This document shows, one piece after another, positions 33,873 to 41,421 of a stretch of DNA of 41,421 bases. The translations under genes and the position numbers were made by a program. Source of the DNA: Helicobacteraceae bacterium (GTDB lineage Bacteria; Campylobacterota; Campylobacteria; Campylobacterales; SZUA-545); the NCBI GenBank assembly GCA_031286325.1, contig JAITUT010000020.1:1-41421 (forward strand), written 5' to 3'. Numbering within the stretch: the first letter of the stretch is position 1; each line of letters starts with the position of its first letter. The notes under the pieces are model-generated. The model searched no databases and was not told the origin of the DNA. It was given only the letters and a program-made list of their open reading frames with translations.

Positions 33873-34865
33873 TTAACCCGCGCTTTTCGCGATAAACTCT
33901 CTTATACGCTCAAATTCCGCGCCGATGTCAATTGAATCCATTGACTTTTTTTCCATATCTTTCGCGCTGATCGCGAGGTGTTTTTTGGGATCGTTAATCG
34001 GTTGCCAGCGCACATTTGATTCCACGCGCGACGCTGGAAAAAAGCCGATCGTAGGTTTGTTAAACGCCGCCGCCAAATGCAAAGGTCCCGACGAAACGCA
34101 GATCATCAGATCGCAAAGCGCGACCGATCGGGCAAAATCAACCAAGCCGTCGTTTTCCGCGTAAATAAATATCTTTTCTTTTTGATCGCATAATTCGCGA
34201 ATTTCGCTCGCGATAGGTTTTTCTGATGGGGCGGCGGTGAGGACGATCTCAAAGTCAAATTCCGCGTTAATTTTATTGATCAAATCCGCCGCCTGATTTG
34301 AGGACAATCTATTCACGCTCCCGCCGCTCGCCGCGTGAAAAAACAGCCGCTTTTTAGCGGCGTTTAACCGCAAATTACGCGCTAACTTTTCGCGCTGGTT
34401 TCGCAAAGTTTTTTCGTCAATTTCAAGAAGCGGGATTTTAGCTTTGAAATCGCCTTTCAAAAAATAATTCGTCAAATCAATGTTATATTCGCTTTCGCTT
34501 TTAACCGATCGCGACCTGCGTTGTTTTAGGCGATCTTTGTAGAGAAATTGCGCGATCTTCGTAGCGGGCGCGAGCGTGCGCTTCACTTTCGCTTTGCGCA
34601 AAATTAACGCGGTGCGCATTGTGGAAAAATAGGCGATCGCCGCGTCAAATTCGCGCGATTTGATCTCCGCTATGACCGCCGCGTCGTCAGCGCGATCTAC
34701 GATCACGTCGTCAATAAACGGGCAAATTTCGGCGATCGGCGCGGTGTATTCAGGCAAAAGCGCGGTGATTCGCGCCTCTGGGATCGCGCGTTTGATGATC
34801 TCAAAAGAGGGCAAAGCGTTAATTAGATCGCCTAATTTGTCGTTTCTGATCACAAGAATTTTCAT
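33873..34865 (-). CDS. Glycosyltransferase family 9 (ADP-heptose transferase-like)
   Basis: A 330-residue GT9 enzyme that probably adds a heptose or related sugar to the lipooligosaccharide core. It opens MKILVIRNDKLGDLINALP; the donor domain has LFFHAASGGSVNRL and the C-terminal binding motif CVSSGPLHLAAAFNKPTIGFFP. The ATG at 34863-34865 has AAGGAG upstream. It is divergent from the MotE-like gene. WaaC, WaaF and WaaQ types cannot be separated with confidence. Confidence 0.85.
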   Translation of the reverse strand: MKILVIRNDKLGDLINALPSFEIIKRAIPEARITALLPEYTAPIAEICPFIDDVIVDRADDAAVIAEIKSREFDAAIAYFSTMRTALILRKAKVKRTLAPATKIAQFLYKDRLKQRRSRSVKSESEYNIDLTNYFLKGDFKAKIPLLEIDEKTLRNQREKLARNLRLNAAKKRLFFHAASGGSVNRLSSNQAADLINKINAEFDFEIVLTAAPSEKPIASEIRELCDQKEKIFIYAENDGLVDFARSVALCDLMICVSSGPLHLAAAFNKPTIGFFPASRVESNVRWQPINDPKKHLAISAKDMEKKSMDSIDIGAEFERIREFIAKSAG

Positions 34866-34916
34866 CGCCGCTCCTTGAAAAGTTATCATACAAAATTTCC
34901 GCGATCGCCAAATTGC

Positions 34917-34922
34917 TAAAAT
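34917..34922 (+). promoter_or_regulatory. -10 box 6 nt before the MotE-like gene (leaderless candidate)
   Basis: TTGCTAAAATACCAAA lies directly before the ATG; there is no Shine-Dalgarno. Confidence 0.5.
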
Positions 34923-34928
34923 ACCAAA

Positions 34929-35744
34929 ATGTTAAAAACAGTCGCCAAAACCCCCGCTGTTTTCGCCGCTTTCGCCGCGATCGCCGCGAACGTTTTCGCC
35001 GCGAGCGACGCCGAGTGCCACGCGATCTTTGACGCGCGAAAAGCCGAAATTTTGTTTGAGGTGGATCGCTTAGATCGCGCTAAAAGCGAACTCGACGCTT
35101 TGCAGGAAGCGACCGCGCATGTGATCGTGGAGAAGGACGAGACGTTGAAAAAACGCGAGGCGGCGGCTGAGGCGAAACTCAAAGAGGCGGAGAAAGAGCG
35201 CGAAAAAGCGGCGGAGATTTTGCGGCAAAACGAGCGCGTCCTCGCGCAGATTAGCGAGCTCAAAGGCGGCAAACTCACCACGCTTTACACGGGAATGAAA
35301 GCGGGCAACGCGGGCGAGATTATGAACGCCCTTGATCCGTATTTGGCGGCGGAGATTTTGAGCCAATTGGAGCCTAAGATCGCGGCGCAAGTCTTATCGC
35401 GCGTGGATCCCGCTACGGCGGCGAATATCACGGCGATCTTGCATAAGGGACCTCCTTATGTAAAACCGACGGAACAACCCGCGAAGCGCGAAGCTCCGAC
35501 GCAATCTTCGCAAACTCAGACTGCTCAGGCAACGCAAAATCAGTCCGCGCCGAGTCCCGCCGCGCAAAATCCGCAAACGCCCGCAAATTCCGCTTCGGCG
35601 GCGCAAAGTCCGCAAAACTCTAGCGCGATCCCAACTCCCGCCGCCCCAAGCGCGTTAACGGAGCAAATTCCAGATCGCAACTTAGCGATCGGCTCAACTC
35701 CTACAAACCCAGCCGCTTTGGATCGTAACGCGAGCGGAAATTAA
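34929..35744 (+). CDS. MotE-like exported protein with coiled coil
   Basis: A 271-residue protein: signal peptide (to about ANVFA), a long coiled coil (about 40-110; KSELDALQEA.., KREAAAEAKLKEAEKEREK), a MgtE-N-like helical domain (LYTGMKAGNAGEIMNALDPYLAAEIL, VDPATAANITAILHK), and a disordered Pro/Gln/Ala-rich tail (about 180-271). This matches the MotE family, a periplasmic chaperone for the flagellar motor protein MotC in some bacteria. The tail is longer than usual. It is convergent with the exonuclease gene, with overlapping stop codons. Confidence 0.75.
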   Translation: MLKTVAKTPAVFAAFAAIAANVFAASDAECHAIFDARKAEILFEVDRLDRAKSELDALQEATAHVIVEKDETLKKREAAAEAKLKEAEKEREKAAEILRQNERVLAQISELKGGKLTTLYTGMKAGNAGEIMNALDPYLAAEILSQLEPKIAAQVLSRVDPATAANITAILHKGPPYVKPTEQPAKREAPTQSSQTQTAQATQNQSAPSPAAQNPQTPANSASAAQSPQNSSAIPTPAAPSALTEQIPDRNLAIGSTPTNPAALDRNASGN

Positions 35745-36484
35745 CTTTCTAAAACCAGACGGATCGTATAGACGAGGTCGGCGTCCGGATTCTCTTTCAT
35801 AGCTTCGGATTCCGCGAGCCAGCGCAAATAGCCGATGTCGCTCTCTTTGACTTCGCGAAAACTCTTGCCGCGATATTTGCCAAATCGCAGAGTTTTTAAC
35901 TCAAGCGGCTCGTTTGTAAAACGCAAAAGCTCCATTACCGCCTCGCCCTTGCCGCCGCCGATCTTCTTCAATAAATGTTGGGTTAGCAGGTAAAGCGTCT
36001 GCGCGTCTCCCGCCGCGTTATGCGCTACGACTTTCGCGCCGAGTTCGCTTGCAAGCGCCTCTTCCTCGCGGTAGAGCCCCAGCGCGTAACGTAGATATTG
36101 AAGCGAGTGGCTAGGCGTATCCAAAACGCGCCGCGCGACCCGCAAAGTGTCGATCACGCCGCCTTGCCAATTCACCCCCTCGCGGCGCAACATCTCAAGG
36201 TCAAACGGCGCGTTGTGAATTACCGCGATCGAATCGGGTTTGTTAACTGCCGTTAACTCTTTCGCCGCTTGAGTTTCCGCGAATGGCGGCTCATTCGCGA
36301 GCGTCTCGGGGGTAATGTGGTGAGTCGCCATAGCGAAAAAGTCAATCGGCACGGGCGGTTTGCAGAGCGAACTCGCCAAGAGCGGCTTTTCGCCCGCGCG
36401 GCGCGCGATGAACGCGAGCTGCAAAACGCGATCGTTTTCGCCGTTGCCTGTCGTCTCGGTATCCAAAAAAACAAACGTCGCCAT
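35741..36484 (-). CDS. DEDDh 3'-5' exonuclease (DnaQ-like) with C-terminal DUF3820-type segment
   Basis: A 247-residue protein. The exonuclease domain has FLDTETTG (D8, E10), HNAPFDLEML and HNAAGDAQTLY, giving the DEDDh metal ligands. After about residue 190, TLRFGKYRGKSFREVKESDIGYLRWLAE resembles DUF3820, a small domain often attached to such exonucleases. The substrate is probably single-stranded DNA or RNA ends. The ATG overlaps the hslV stop (TGATG), so the two are translationally coupled. Confidence 0.85.
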   Translation of the reverse strand: MATFVFLDTETTGNGENDRVLQLAFIARRAGEKPLLASSLCKPPVPIDFFAMATHHITPETLANEPPFAETQAAKELTAVNKPDSIAVIHNAPFDLEMLRREGVNWQGGVIDTLRVARRVLDTPSHSLQYLRYALGLYREEEALASELGAKVVAHNAAGDAQTLYLLTQHLLKKIGGGKGEAVMELLRFTNEPLELKTLRFGKYRGKSFREVKESDIGYLRWLAESEAMKENPDADLVYTIRLVLES

Positions 36485-37032
36485 CAGCCGCCGATCGTTA
36501 ATGTTTTGATGTTTTGGTTCGTGTAAATGCAAATTTCGCCGGCGATTTTTAGCGACTCTTTCACCAGCTCTTCTGGCGCGAGTTTCGCGTGCGTTTTCAG
36601 AGCGCGCGCCGCCGCCAAAGCGTATGCGCCGCCGCTGCCGATCGCCGCGATCTGTGCGTCTTCGGGCTCAATCACATCTCCGTTTCCGCTCAAAACAAAG
36701 AGACGCCGCGCGTTAAGGACGATCATCATCGCCTCCAAACGCCGCAGCATTTTGTCTTTGCGCCAAGTTTTGGCAAATGCGATCGCGGCTTTCAAGAGAT
36801 CGCCCTTTTGCTCGTTCAAGACGCCCTCAAAGAGGTCAAAGAGCATAAACGCGTCCGCCGTGGAACCAGCGAAACCCGTCAAAACTTTGCCGCCGCTTTT
36901 CACGGCGATCTCGCGGATTTTCACGGCGTTGCCTTTCATAATCGTATTCGCGAATGTAACTTGCCCGTCTCCGCCGATGACCGCGAGATCGTCCGTGCGG
37001 TAGGCGAGGATTGTGGTGGCTTCAAAGTGCAT
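36484..37032 (-). CDS. hslV: HslV protease subunit
   Basis: A 182-residue proteasome-like threonine protease. Processing before T6 in [11 protein letters not shown] exposes the catalytic Thr; [16 protein letters not shown] and [10 protein letters not shown] are conserved. The ATG at 37030-37032 has AAAGGA upstream. HslV needs the HslU ATPase, whose gene normally follows; here the next gene is an exonuclease and no hslU is in the window. Confidence 0.93.
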   Translation of the reverse strand: MHFEATTILAYRTDDLAVIGGDGQVTFANTIMKGNAVKIREIAVKSGGKVLTGFAGSTADAFMLFDLFEGVLNEQKGDLLKAAIAFAKTWRKDKMLRRLEAMMIVLNARRLFVLSGNGDVIEPEDAQIAAIGSGGAYALAAARALKTHAKLAPEELVKESLKIAGEICIYTNQNIKTLTIGG

Positions 37033-37060
37033 TTTAATCCTTTGCGGCGATTTTAGTAAA

Positions 37061-37531
37061 ATGCCGCTAATGCGAGGTTTTACTTTAATTGAGATCATTG
37101 TCGCCGTGCTCATTTCCACACTCGCGGCGATGGCGGTTTTGAGCGTGGGGATTCAGAGCGCCAAAGTCAGCGACCGCCTTAAAAAACGCGCGGCGATCAG
37201 CGCGCCTTTGTCGATCGCCGCGTTGCACGGCAAATTGGAGTTCAGCGGCACGGAGCGCACTTTGGAGTCGTTTTTGATGAATGCCTACGCGATTGATTAC
37301 GATCCGCTGAAAGAATACTTAAATTCGCGGCAAATTTACTATAAAGAAGAGATAACGGGGCGGTGGAGTTTGCTAGGCGAGAGCGCGGACGAAACTTTGG
37401 CGGAGTTTGGCGGCGCTACATCGCACCCCGATCTAAATCAAATTAGAATGCCGCGCTTTGAGATCGTAGAGAGATCGGTCGCGGCGGGCGGGATCGAAGC
37501 GCGCGTTTATGTTTTGCGGAGGGAAAACTAG
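37061..37531 (+). CDS. Pseudopilin-like protein
   Basis: A 156-residue protein with a prepilin leader: MPLMRG then [20 protein letters not shown], with Glu at +5. A second ATG three codons later is equally possible. The head domain is not recognised; it is acidic with few cysteines. It is divergent from hslV, whose start lies 28 bp away. It may belong to the same pseudopilus as the gspG operon as a GspI/J-type minor subunit. Confidence 0.75.
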   Translation: MPLMRGFTLIEIIVAVLISTLAAMAVLSVGIQSAKVSDRLKKRAAISAPLSIAALHGKLEFSGTERTLESFLMNAYAIDYDPLKEYLNSRQIYYKEEITGRWSLLGESADETLAEFGGATSHPDLNQIRMPRFEIVERSVAAGGIEARVYVLRREN

Positions 37532-37565
37532 CAGAAAGGTTATTCGCAAGGGACGGCAAAAGACG

Positions 37566-37594
37566 AACAATAATTTCTTGTTATTATTGTTTTT
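37566..37594 (+). terminator. AT-rich hairpin after the pseudopilin gene
   Basis: AACAATAAT and ATTATTGTT form a 9-bp stem with an 8-nt loop, followed by TTT. The low GC content makes it weak. Confidence 0.4.
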
Positions 37595-37605
37595 CCATAA
37601 AATAA

Positions 37606-37611
37606 TATAAT
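37606..37611 (+). promoter_or_regulatory. Promoter of the accessory cluster
   Basis: TATAAT in AT-rich DNA, 41 nt before the ATG at 37653. Confidence 0.5.
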
Positions 37612-37652
37612 TTGCGGATATAGAATAAATGACCCGAGCTGGAGAAGACCGT

Positions 37653-38252
37653 ATGGAAACCAAAATTTTTGAACAAATAAAGGAAAAATGCCAAAAGAAA
37701 AAAGCAGTCAGCCTTTGCAATAAGCTTTTGAAAAAATGTTCGTTCAAAAGCGGCGCGGATTGTGAAAACCTTTGCCACCTCGCGTATTGGCTTTATATTT
37801 ACGGAGAAAAAGAACTTGCTATGGGTTGCGTTGCGCTAACGCATAACGCGCCCTTTGAAGCAAACTATAATGTCTGGGATTTTATTCATTTTATGTGGGG
37901 TTTACAAATGCGGCTGCTGCGCGAGCAAGGCAAAGAGGGCGAGGCGCAAAGAATAGCTGACGCGATTAACGCTCATCTGCTTACGCCAAGCAAGATAATG
38001 ACGCCCGATCAAATGCCCGCAAGAGAAGAAAAACGTCGCTCAAGATTTACATACGAAGATATTATTGTAAAAGAAAAGGTTGAACGCGCTTTGCGGGAAA
38101 ATGATTTGACAGGGGCAAATGAGTGGCGTTTTATCGCTTTGCTTGGTATGATTGGCAATACGGAAACAGGATTCTATCCTAAATTAAACGAGCATAAACG
38201 GCAGATTGAAGAGAAAATTATTGAATATATATCTGAATTGTCAAAATCATAA
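37653..38252 (+). CDS. Uncharacterised protein of the accessory cluster, gene 1
   Basis: A 199-residue soluble, mostly helical protein without a recognised fold. It has a basic N-terminus with several Cys (SLCNKLLKKCSF, CENLCHLAYW) and a helical C-terminus rich in Glu/Lys. It tentatively resembles the small DUF6707-type proteins seen next to polymorphic toxin immunity genes; this is from memory of the family. GGAG sits 8 nt before the chosen ATG; an ATG 8 codons earlier is less likely. The next gene follows 12 bp later. Confidence 0.65.
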   Translation: METKIFEQIKEKCQKKKAVSLCNKLLKKCSFKSGADCENLCHLAYWLYIYGEKELAMGCVALTHNAPFEANYNVWDFIHFMWGLQMRLLREQGKEGEAQRIADAINAHLLTPSKIMTPDQMPAREEKRRSRFTYEDIIVKEKVERALRENDLTGANEWRFIALLGMIGNTETGFYPKLNEHKRQIEEKIIEYISELSKS

Positions 38253-38264
38253 AGGAGAACGTCT

Positions 38265-39245
38265 ATGTTTTCAGACGAAAAATTTACCGCGTTAAAGAAG
38301 CGATTTGCGGAGGTAAAAAAACACTACCTGTCTATGATTGACGAGAAGCGCAACGTTGCCGCAAAAACCGTCATAAGTAAAGGTTGTATGTACAACGTGT
38401 TGCCTTTTGAAAACGAGCAACACGGCTATAAAGTCAATGGCAAAATTATTCCCGCGCCGATTATGCGCGACGATTGCTATATATACCGCCTTGACGAAAA
38501 CGGACGAGTGATTCTTATGGAAAATATGTCGGAGTTTTTGAAAATTCCAACGTACTTTTCGCTGTATACATACTTTGAGGACTATATTGAGCATATTTAC
38601 GGCGACAACTCGGCGCCGTACCGTGCGGAATGGGCGTATCGCGAGTCGGGAACGGTCAAAAAAATCCTCTGTTGCGCCGCCAAGTCCTGTAGCGTCAATT
38701 TGCTTGAATACGAAGATTCCGTTTTGATGGGGATACGCTTTTTTACGGACTCTGGACAGCCTTTCAATCTGCAATTTTTGTATGACGCGAACGGCGCGTT
38801 GCAGGCGATTTTCCGTATATGGCCGAAAGGTCAAAAGGCTACGATTTACTCTACGGCAAAGATCAATTACAAGGCGTTGGGACTGCGCCTGTTTGCCGAA
38901 ACGGAACAGGCGGTTTCCGCGTTTCTAAAGGAACACGACGGCGAACATTTTACGCGCTTCGCGCTGGACTGCTACACAGGACACGGCTATGTAAGCCTGT
39001 GTTTTGATACAGACCTAAGCGAGCAATACAAAGACAGCCCTGCGGATTGGGCACACTGCGACTTTGCGAGCCTGCCCCTGGTAGAGTTTCCGCTTGACGA
39101 CGAGCAGATCGCGAAAGTAAAAAAAACGGCGATTAAAGTCGCTGGAGATTTGTTGAAGTCGGAAGCTTTTCGTACTTTGGCGCAAGATGGCGCGTTTAGA
39201 ATTTTGGTGTTTGACCACAACGAACTACTGTGTGAAAAGCCGTAA
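38265..39245 (+). CDS. Uncharacterised protein of the accessory cluster, gene 2
   Basis: A 326-residue soluble protein. Its C-terminal part (about 215-325; LCFDTDLSEQYKDSPADWAHCDF) is tentatively like DUF4303, a family linked to immunity proteins of polymorphic toxins. The N-terminal half (KGCMYNVLPFENEQHGYKVNGK) is unassigned. AAGGAG lies upstream of the ATG. No signal peptide or membrane segment is seen. Confidence 0.7.
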   Translation: MFSDEKFTALKKRFAEVKKHYLSMIDEKRNVAAKTVISKGCMYNVLPFENEQHGYKVNGKIIPAPIMRDDCYIYRLDENGRVILMENMSEFLKIPTYFSLYTYFEDYIEHIYGDNSAPYRAEWAYRESGTVKKILCCAAKSCSVNLLEYEDSVLMGIRFFTDSGQPFNLQFLYDANGALQAIFRIWPKGQKATIYSTAKINYKALGLRLFAETEQAVSAFLKEHDGEHFTRFALDCYTGHGYVSLCFDTDLSEQYKDSPADWAHCDFASLPLVEFPLDDEQIAKVKKTAIKVAGDLLKSEAFRTLAQDGAFRILVFDHNELLCEKP

Positions 39246-39286
39246 AATTCATAAGTTGCGTTACCGCGTTTAATAAGGAGCAAACA

Positions 39287-39640
39287 GTGAGCCATTTATT
39301 ATTAAAAGCCGCCGAAAAAGGCGACATAAAAAAACTAGAAGAGCGTTTAGCGGCGGGCGACGATATGGAATACCGCGACAAGGGAACGGGACGAACCGCG
39401 CTGCTTTACGCGGTTATTGAAGGACATAAAGAAGCCGTACTGTATTTGCTTGACAAAGGCGCGGACATAAACGCCTATTGCAGAGCGGTCGGACATAACA
39501 GCCTCGAATGGGCTGTTGAGGAGGAGAATCACGAACTTGCGAAGCTCTTGACTAACAAAGGCGCAGATCCAAATTTCCGCTCGGAGAATTCTTTTCTTGG
39601 CAGATCGCCTCTTATTATCCGCGATTCATACAAGATGTAA
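39287..39640 (+). CDS. Ankyrin-repeat protein
   Basis: A 117-residue protein of three ankyrin repeats (LLKAAEKGDIKKLEERLAAG, GRTALLYAVIEGHKEAVLYLLDKGADI, NSLEWAVEEENHELAKLLTNKGADPN) with a short unstructured end. The start is GTG with AAGGAG 8 nt upstream. Ankyrin proteins bind partners and have no activity of their own; here the neighbours suggest an accessory or immunity role. The end (FLGRSPLIIRDSYKM) departs from the repeat, which may reflect a truncation. Confidence 0.75.
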   Translation: MSHLLLKAAEKGDIKKLEERLAAGDDMEYRDKGTGRTALLYAVIEGHKEAVLYLLDKGADINAYCRAVGHNSLEWAVEEENHELAKLLTNKGADPNFRSENSFLGRSPLIIRDSYKM

Positions 39641-39680
39641 TTTATATTATTGACTTGGAACGGCGGACTATATCCCTAAT

Positions 39681-39839
39681 ATGATAAGCGCGTTGAAAAA
39701 CATTAAGGCTGATAATGAAGCGAATGTTTTACAGAAAATTTATGAAAAATATAAAACCGATCCGAGCGATGAAACTATTGATGAATTGCGCAAAAACCTT
39801 TATTTATATACCGACTTTGATATAAAAAAACGCGAATAG
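39681..39839 (+). pseudogene. Remnant of a DMP19 (DUF4375)-like gene
   Basis: A 52-codon frame (MISALKNIKADNEANVLQKIYEKY..., ending TDFDIKKRE). Upstream codons in the same frame, back to a stop at 39651-39653, read GTADYIPNM. The stretch DYIPNMISALKNI is like the C-terminal part of DMP19-family proteins, so this looks like the end of a gene that has lost its beginning. No Shine-Dalgarno is visible. The family match is by eye. Confidence 0.35.
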
Positions 39840-40071
39840 CGCGAACGTAATTTGCGCTTGACGAAAAAGCAGAACGCGGAGTAGTTAATCTAACCCCCCG
39901 CGCTCTAAATTTTTACAAGCCATTTCCACTTTAGCGAAAAAGCGAAAAGGGTTTTAATCCGTATAACCGCCGAGCTTTGCGCGCGAAATACTCTGCGGAA
40001 TAAAGCGCGTTAAATGAAAATTAAATAAGAGGGGCGCGTAAGCTCCCCCTCTTATAGAGGGGGGGCGAGAA
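39840..40071. other. Intergenic stretch with no recognised gene
   Basis: About 230 bp, AT-richer than average, containing a C6 run near 39894 and the terminator hairpin at 40030-40066. Nothing else is seen. Confidence 0.5.
40030..40066 (-). terminator. Terminator of the FecR-domain gene
   Basis: On the minus strand GAGGGG pairs with CCCCTC across AGCTTACGCG and is followed by TTATTTAATTTT. An alternative hairpin CCCCCTCT/AGAGGGGG shares an arm, so two mutually exclusive structures are possible. Confidence 0.55.
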
Positions 40072-41421
40072 TTAACGGTTTTTATTGCCTTTGACCAGTA
40101 ATTGGACGAATGCGTTACATCTTATGTCATTGCTGCATCCGAGAAAGCGTTCGTATTCAACCAATCCGGCTACAGATTCTGCATTAGGTCCAAAAAAATT
40201 CATCTGCCAAAATCCCTTTTCGCTTGGGGTCGCGCCAGCTACCGGAGCCAAACCGCTTAAACTTGGATCCAGATTGTTGGTAAGTTTGGGAGGTGGTGAG
40301 GTTGGAAGTGATGAACCTTGAGTGCTTGCTTCGAGTCCGTACATCATATCTACTAGGCTAAGCCTAAATCTCTCGCCTGTGAGCTCGGCTGTAAAATCTG
40401 CCCAAAAAGAATACTTTCCCGTATGGAAATTAACCTCCATTCTAAAAGTATTGTTGTTTTGTTGACCGAGAGAGTTGGGCATTATAGACGAGGCTTGCGT
40501 GGGATCGTTTGCGTTTATTCCATACACTATCCTGCCCGTTACTTCTCCGCCATATTTTGTTATTTTATCGGGGGCGGCGGCACCGTAGTTGGCGAATAGG
40601 ATTATACTCGGATCGGTCTTTGTTCCGTAAAACCCTGCTGTTTGACCCATCGTCATAGCGAGAGGATTGTCGGCTATGTAAAAAGCCCAATCCACGTACG
40701 GGTCAACATAATAAAAGTTAGGCATATATACGAAATCTGCATCTACCGCCGACCCTGTAAACCACCAGCTATTAAACAAGCCGGAGGGTGCTGAATTAAA
40801 ACCAACATTCGGCTTAGGCACGCTCATACCCGCGCTTTGCAGATCGTATAATCCCAAACTAACGGTTGTAACTTGCTTCGCCGCGTCGCTTAGGTCTTGA
40901 ACGGGATTGAAGCTTACGTCGTTTCCTCTCGCGTTATCCGCGATCGTTCCCGCGCCGCTGGACGAGAGATCGTTTGTGATCGCGCTATCCGCGTCCATTA
41001 CGAATGTGTTCGGATTGACTACGATCGGAGCTCCGTCTATTTTCTCGATTATCTTGAGAACTTCTTCGGGTTTGAAATTCCTAGGCCGCGAGATCGCGCC
41101 GCTCTCTACAGTCGCTATCTCGCCCTCTCTCAATGTCGCAACCCCTCCCCCGCTATTAAGAGTGAGAGTGATCTCCCCTTGCGCGCACGCGAATCGTTCC
41201 GCTATGTCCGTGATCTCCGCTATGATTTGCGTGCCTCTGACTCCGATCGTGGTGGTTCTGGTTTTTAGCTTAAAGGTCTCGGGGGCGATCTTGCCGATCT
41301 GACCCGTGATCGTTCTAAACGCGCCTTTAGAGAGGCTGATCTCAGCTTCGTTCTTCGCGTTCTTTTCGTCAAATAGAAACTTCTCTATCTCTAACGCCGA
41401 GTTCTTGCCGATCGTTACGAT
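40072..41421 (-). CDS. FecR-domain protein (partial, start outside the window)
   Basis: The frame is open from the right edge to the stop at 40072, giving 449 residues. The first part has a FecR-type beta-rich domain (SLSKGAFRTITGQIGKI, FKLKTRTTTIGVRGTQI). The rest is a large Asn/Gly/Ser/aromatic-rich region (VDADFVYMPNFYYVDPYVDW, FRMEVNFHTGKYSFWADF) that could be a secreted beta-structure, and a short end with two Cys (FLGCSNDIRCNAF). An internal TTG at 41133 is not the true start. FecR-like domains in this setting often occur in secreted proteins rather than iron regulators. The function is unknown. Confidence 0.75.
   Translation of the reverse strand: MVTIGKNSALEIEKFLFDEKNAKNEAEISLSKGAFRTITGQIGKIAPETFKLKTRTTTIGVRGTQIIAEITDIAERFACAQGEITLTLNSGGGVATLREGEIATVESGAISRPRNFKPEEVLKIIEKIDGAPIVVNPNTFVMDADSAITNDLSSSGAGTIADNARGNDVSFNPVQDLSDAAKQVTTVSLGLYDLQSAGMSVPKPNVGFNSAPSGLFNSWWFTGSAVDADFVYMPNFYYVDPYVDWAFYIADNPLAMTMGQTAGFYGTKTDPSIILFANYGAAAPDKITKYGGEVTGRIVYGINANDPTQASSIMPNSLGQQNNNTFRMEVNFHTGKYSFWADFTAELTGERFRLSLVDMMYGLEASTQGSSLPTSPPPKLTNNLDPSLSGLAPVAGATPSEKGFWQMNFFGPNAESVAGLVEYERFLGCSNDIRCNAFVQLLVKGNKNR

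Overview
This 41.4 kb window looks like a chromosomal piece of a Gram-negative, motile Campylobacterota (epsilonproteobacterial) bacterium. The evidence is a cytochrome bc1 operon with a diheme cytochrome c1, a housekeeping NIF-type NifU/NifS pair, pseudaminic acid genes (pseF-pseG-pseI), a MotE-like flagellar protein, an LPP20-domain protein, HslV with the MxFEATT start, and ctpA next to purC. Base composition is GC-rich, with very frequent GATCGC / GCGATCGC words. Most genes are housekeeping, but many intergenic regions carry repeats.

Layout. 1-2010: end of an unknown gene, then outer membrane beta-barrel paralogue 1 embedded in repeats. 2011-3500: truA and a prepilin peptidase (minus). 3669-6550: moaD, M23 endopeptidase, eptA (plus). 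6560-10394: a catalytically dead HtrA homologue, purC, ctpA (minus). 10485-12404: glgB (plus). 12517-14662: gspG, a gspH-like pseudopilin and gspF (minus). 14725-15474: proC. 15503-17065: beta-barrel paralogue 2, a segmental duplication of the first locus. 17448-18680: fused siroheme synthase. 18697-22531: a surface protein and pseF-G-I (minus). 22801-27928: dxr, petABC and a CPA2 antiporter (minus). 28003-30418: an LPP20 protein and a second phosphoethanolamine-transferase-like gene frameshifted in a 15-G tract. 30461-31001: tRNA-Gly, -Leu, -Cys, -Ser. 31092-34865: a small secreted protein, nifU, nifS and a glycosyltransferase. 34929-37531: MotE-like gene, DEDDh exonuclease, hslV, pseudopilin. 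37653-39839: a cluster of small accessory proteins unlike the surroundings. 40072-end: a FecR-domain protein that runs off the window.

How the genes work together. Many products act at the cell envelope: two phosphoethanolamine-transferase-like enzymes, pseudaminic acid synthesis, an ADP-heptose-type glycosyltransferase, peptidoglycan hydrolysis, a type II secretion/pseudopilus set (gspG, gspH-like, gspF, prepilin peptidase and a separate pseudopilin), and two paralogous porin-like barrels. Several of these surface genes carry simple sequence repeats of the kind used for phase variation: G15 and G9 tracts in the two transferase genes, and a pentanucleotide array near the 5' end of each barrel leader.

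The most notable observations are (1) a full-length HtrA with all three catalytic residues replaced, (2) the off-phase G15 transferase, (3) a short upstream ORF that runs through the pentanucleotide array before each barrel gene, followed by a conserved hairpin, (4) a MITE-like repeat with 22-24 bp terminal inverted repeats, and (5) at least six genes with a -10 box 6-7 nt before the ATG and no Shine-Dalgarno, which suggests leaderless mRNAs.
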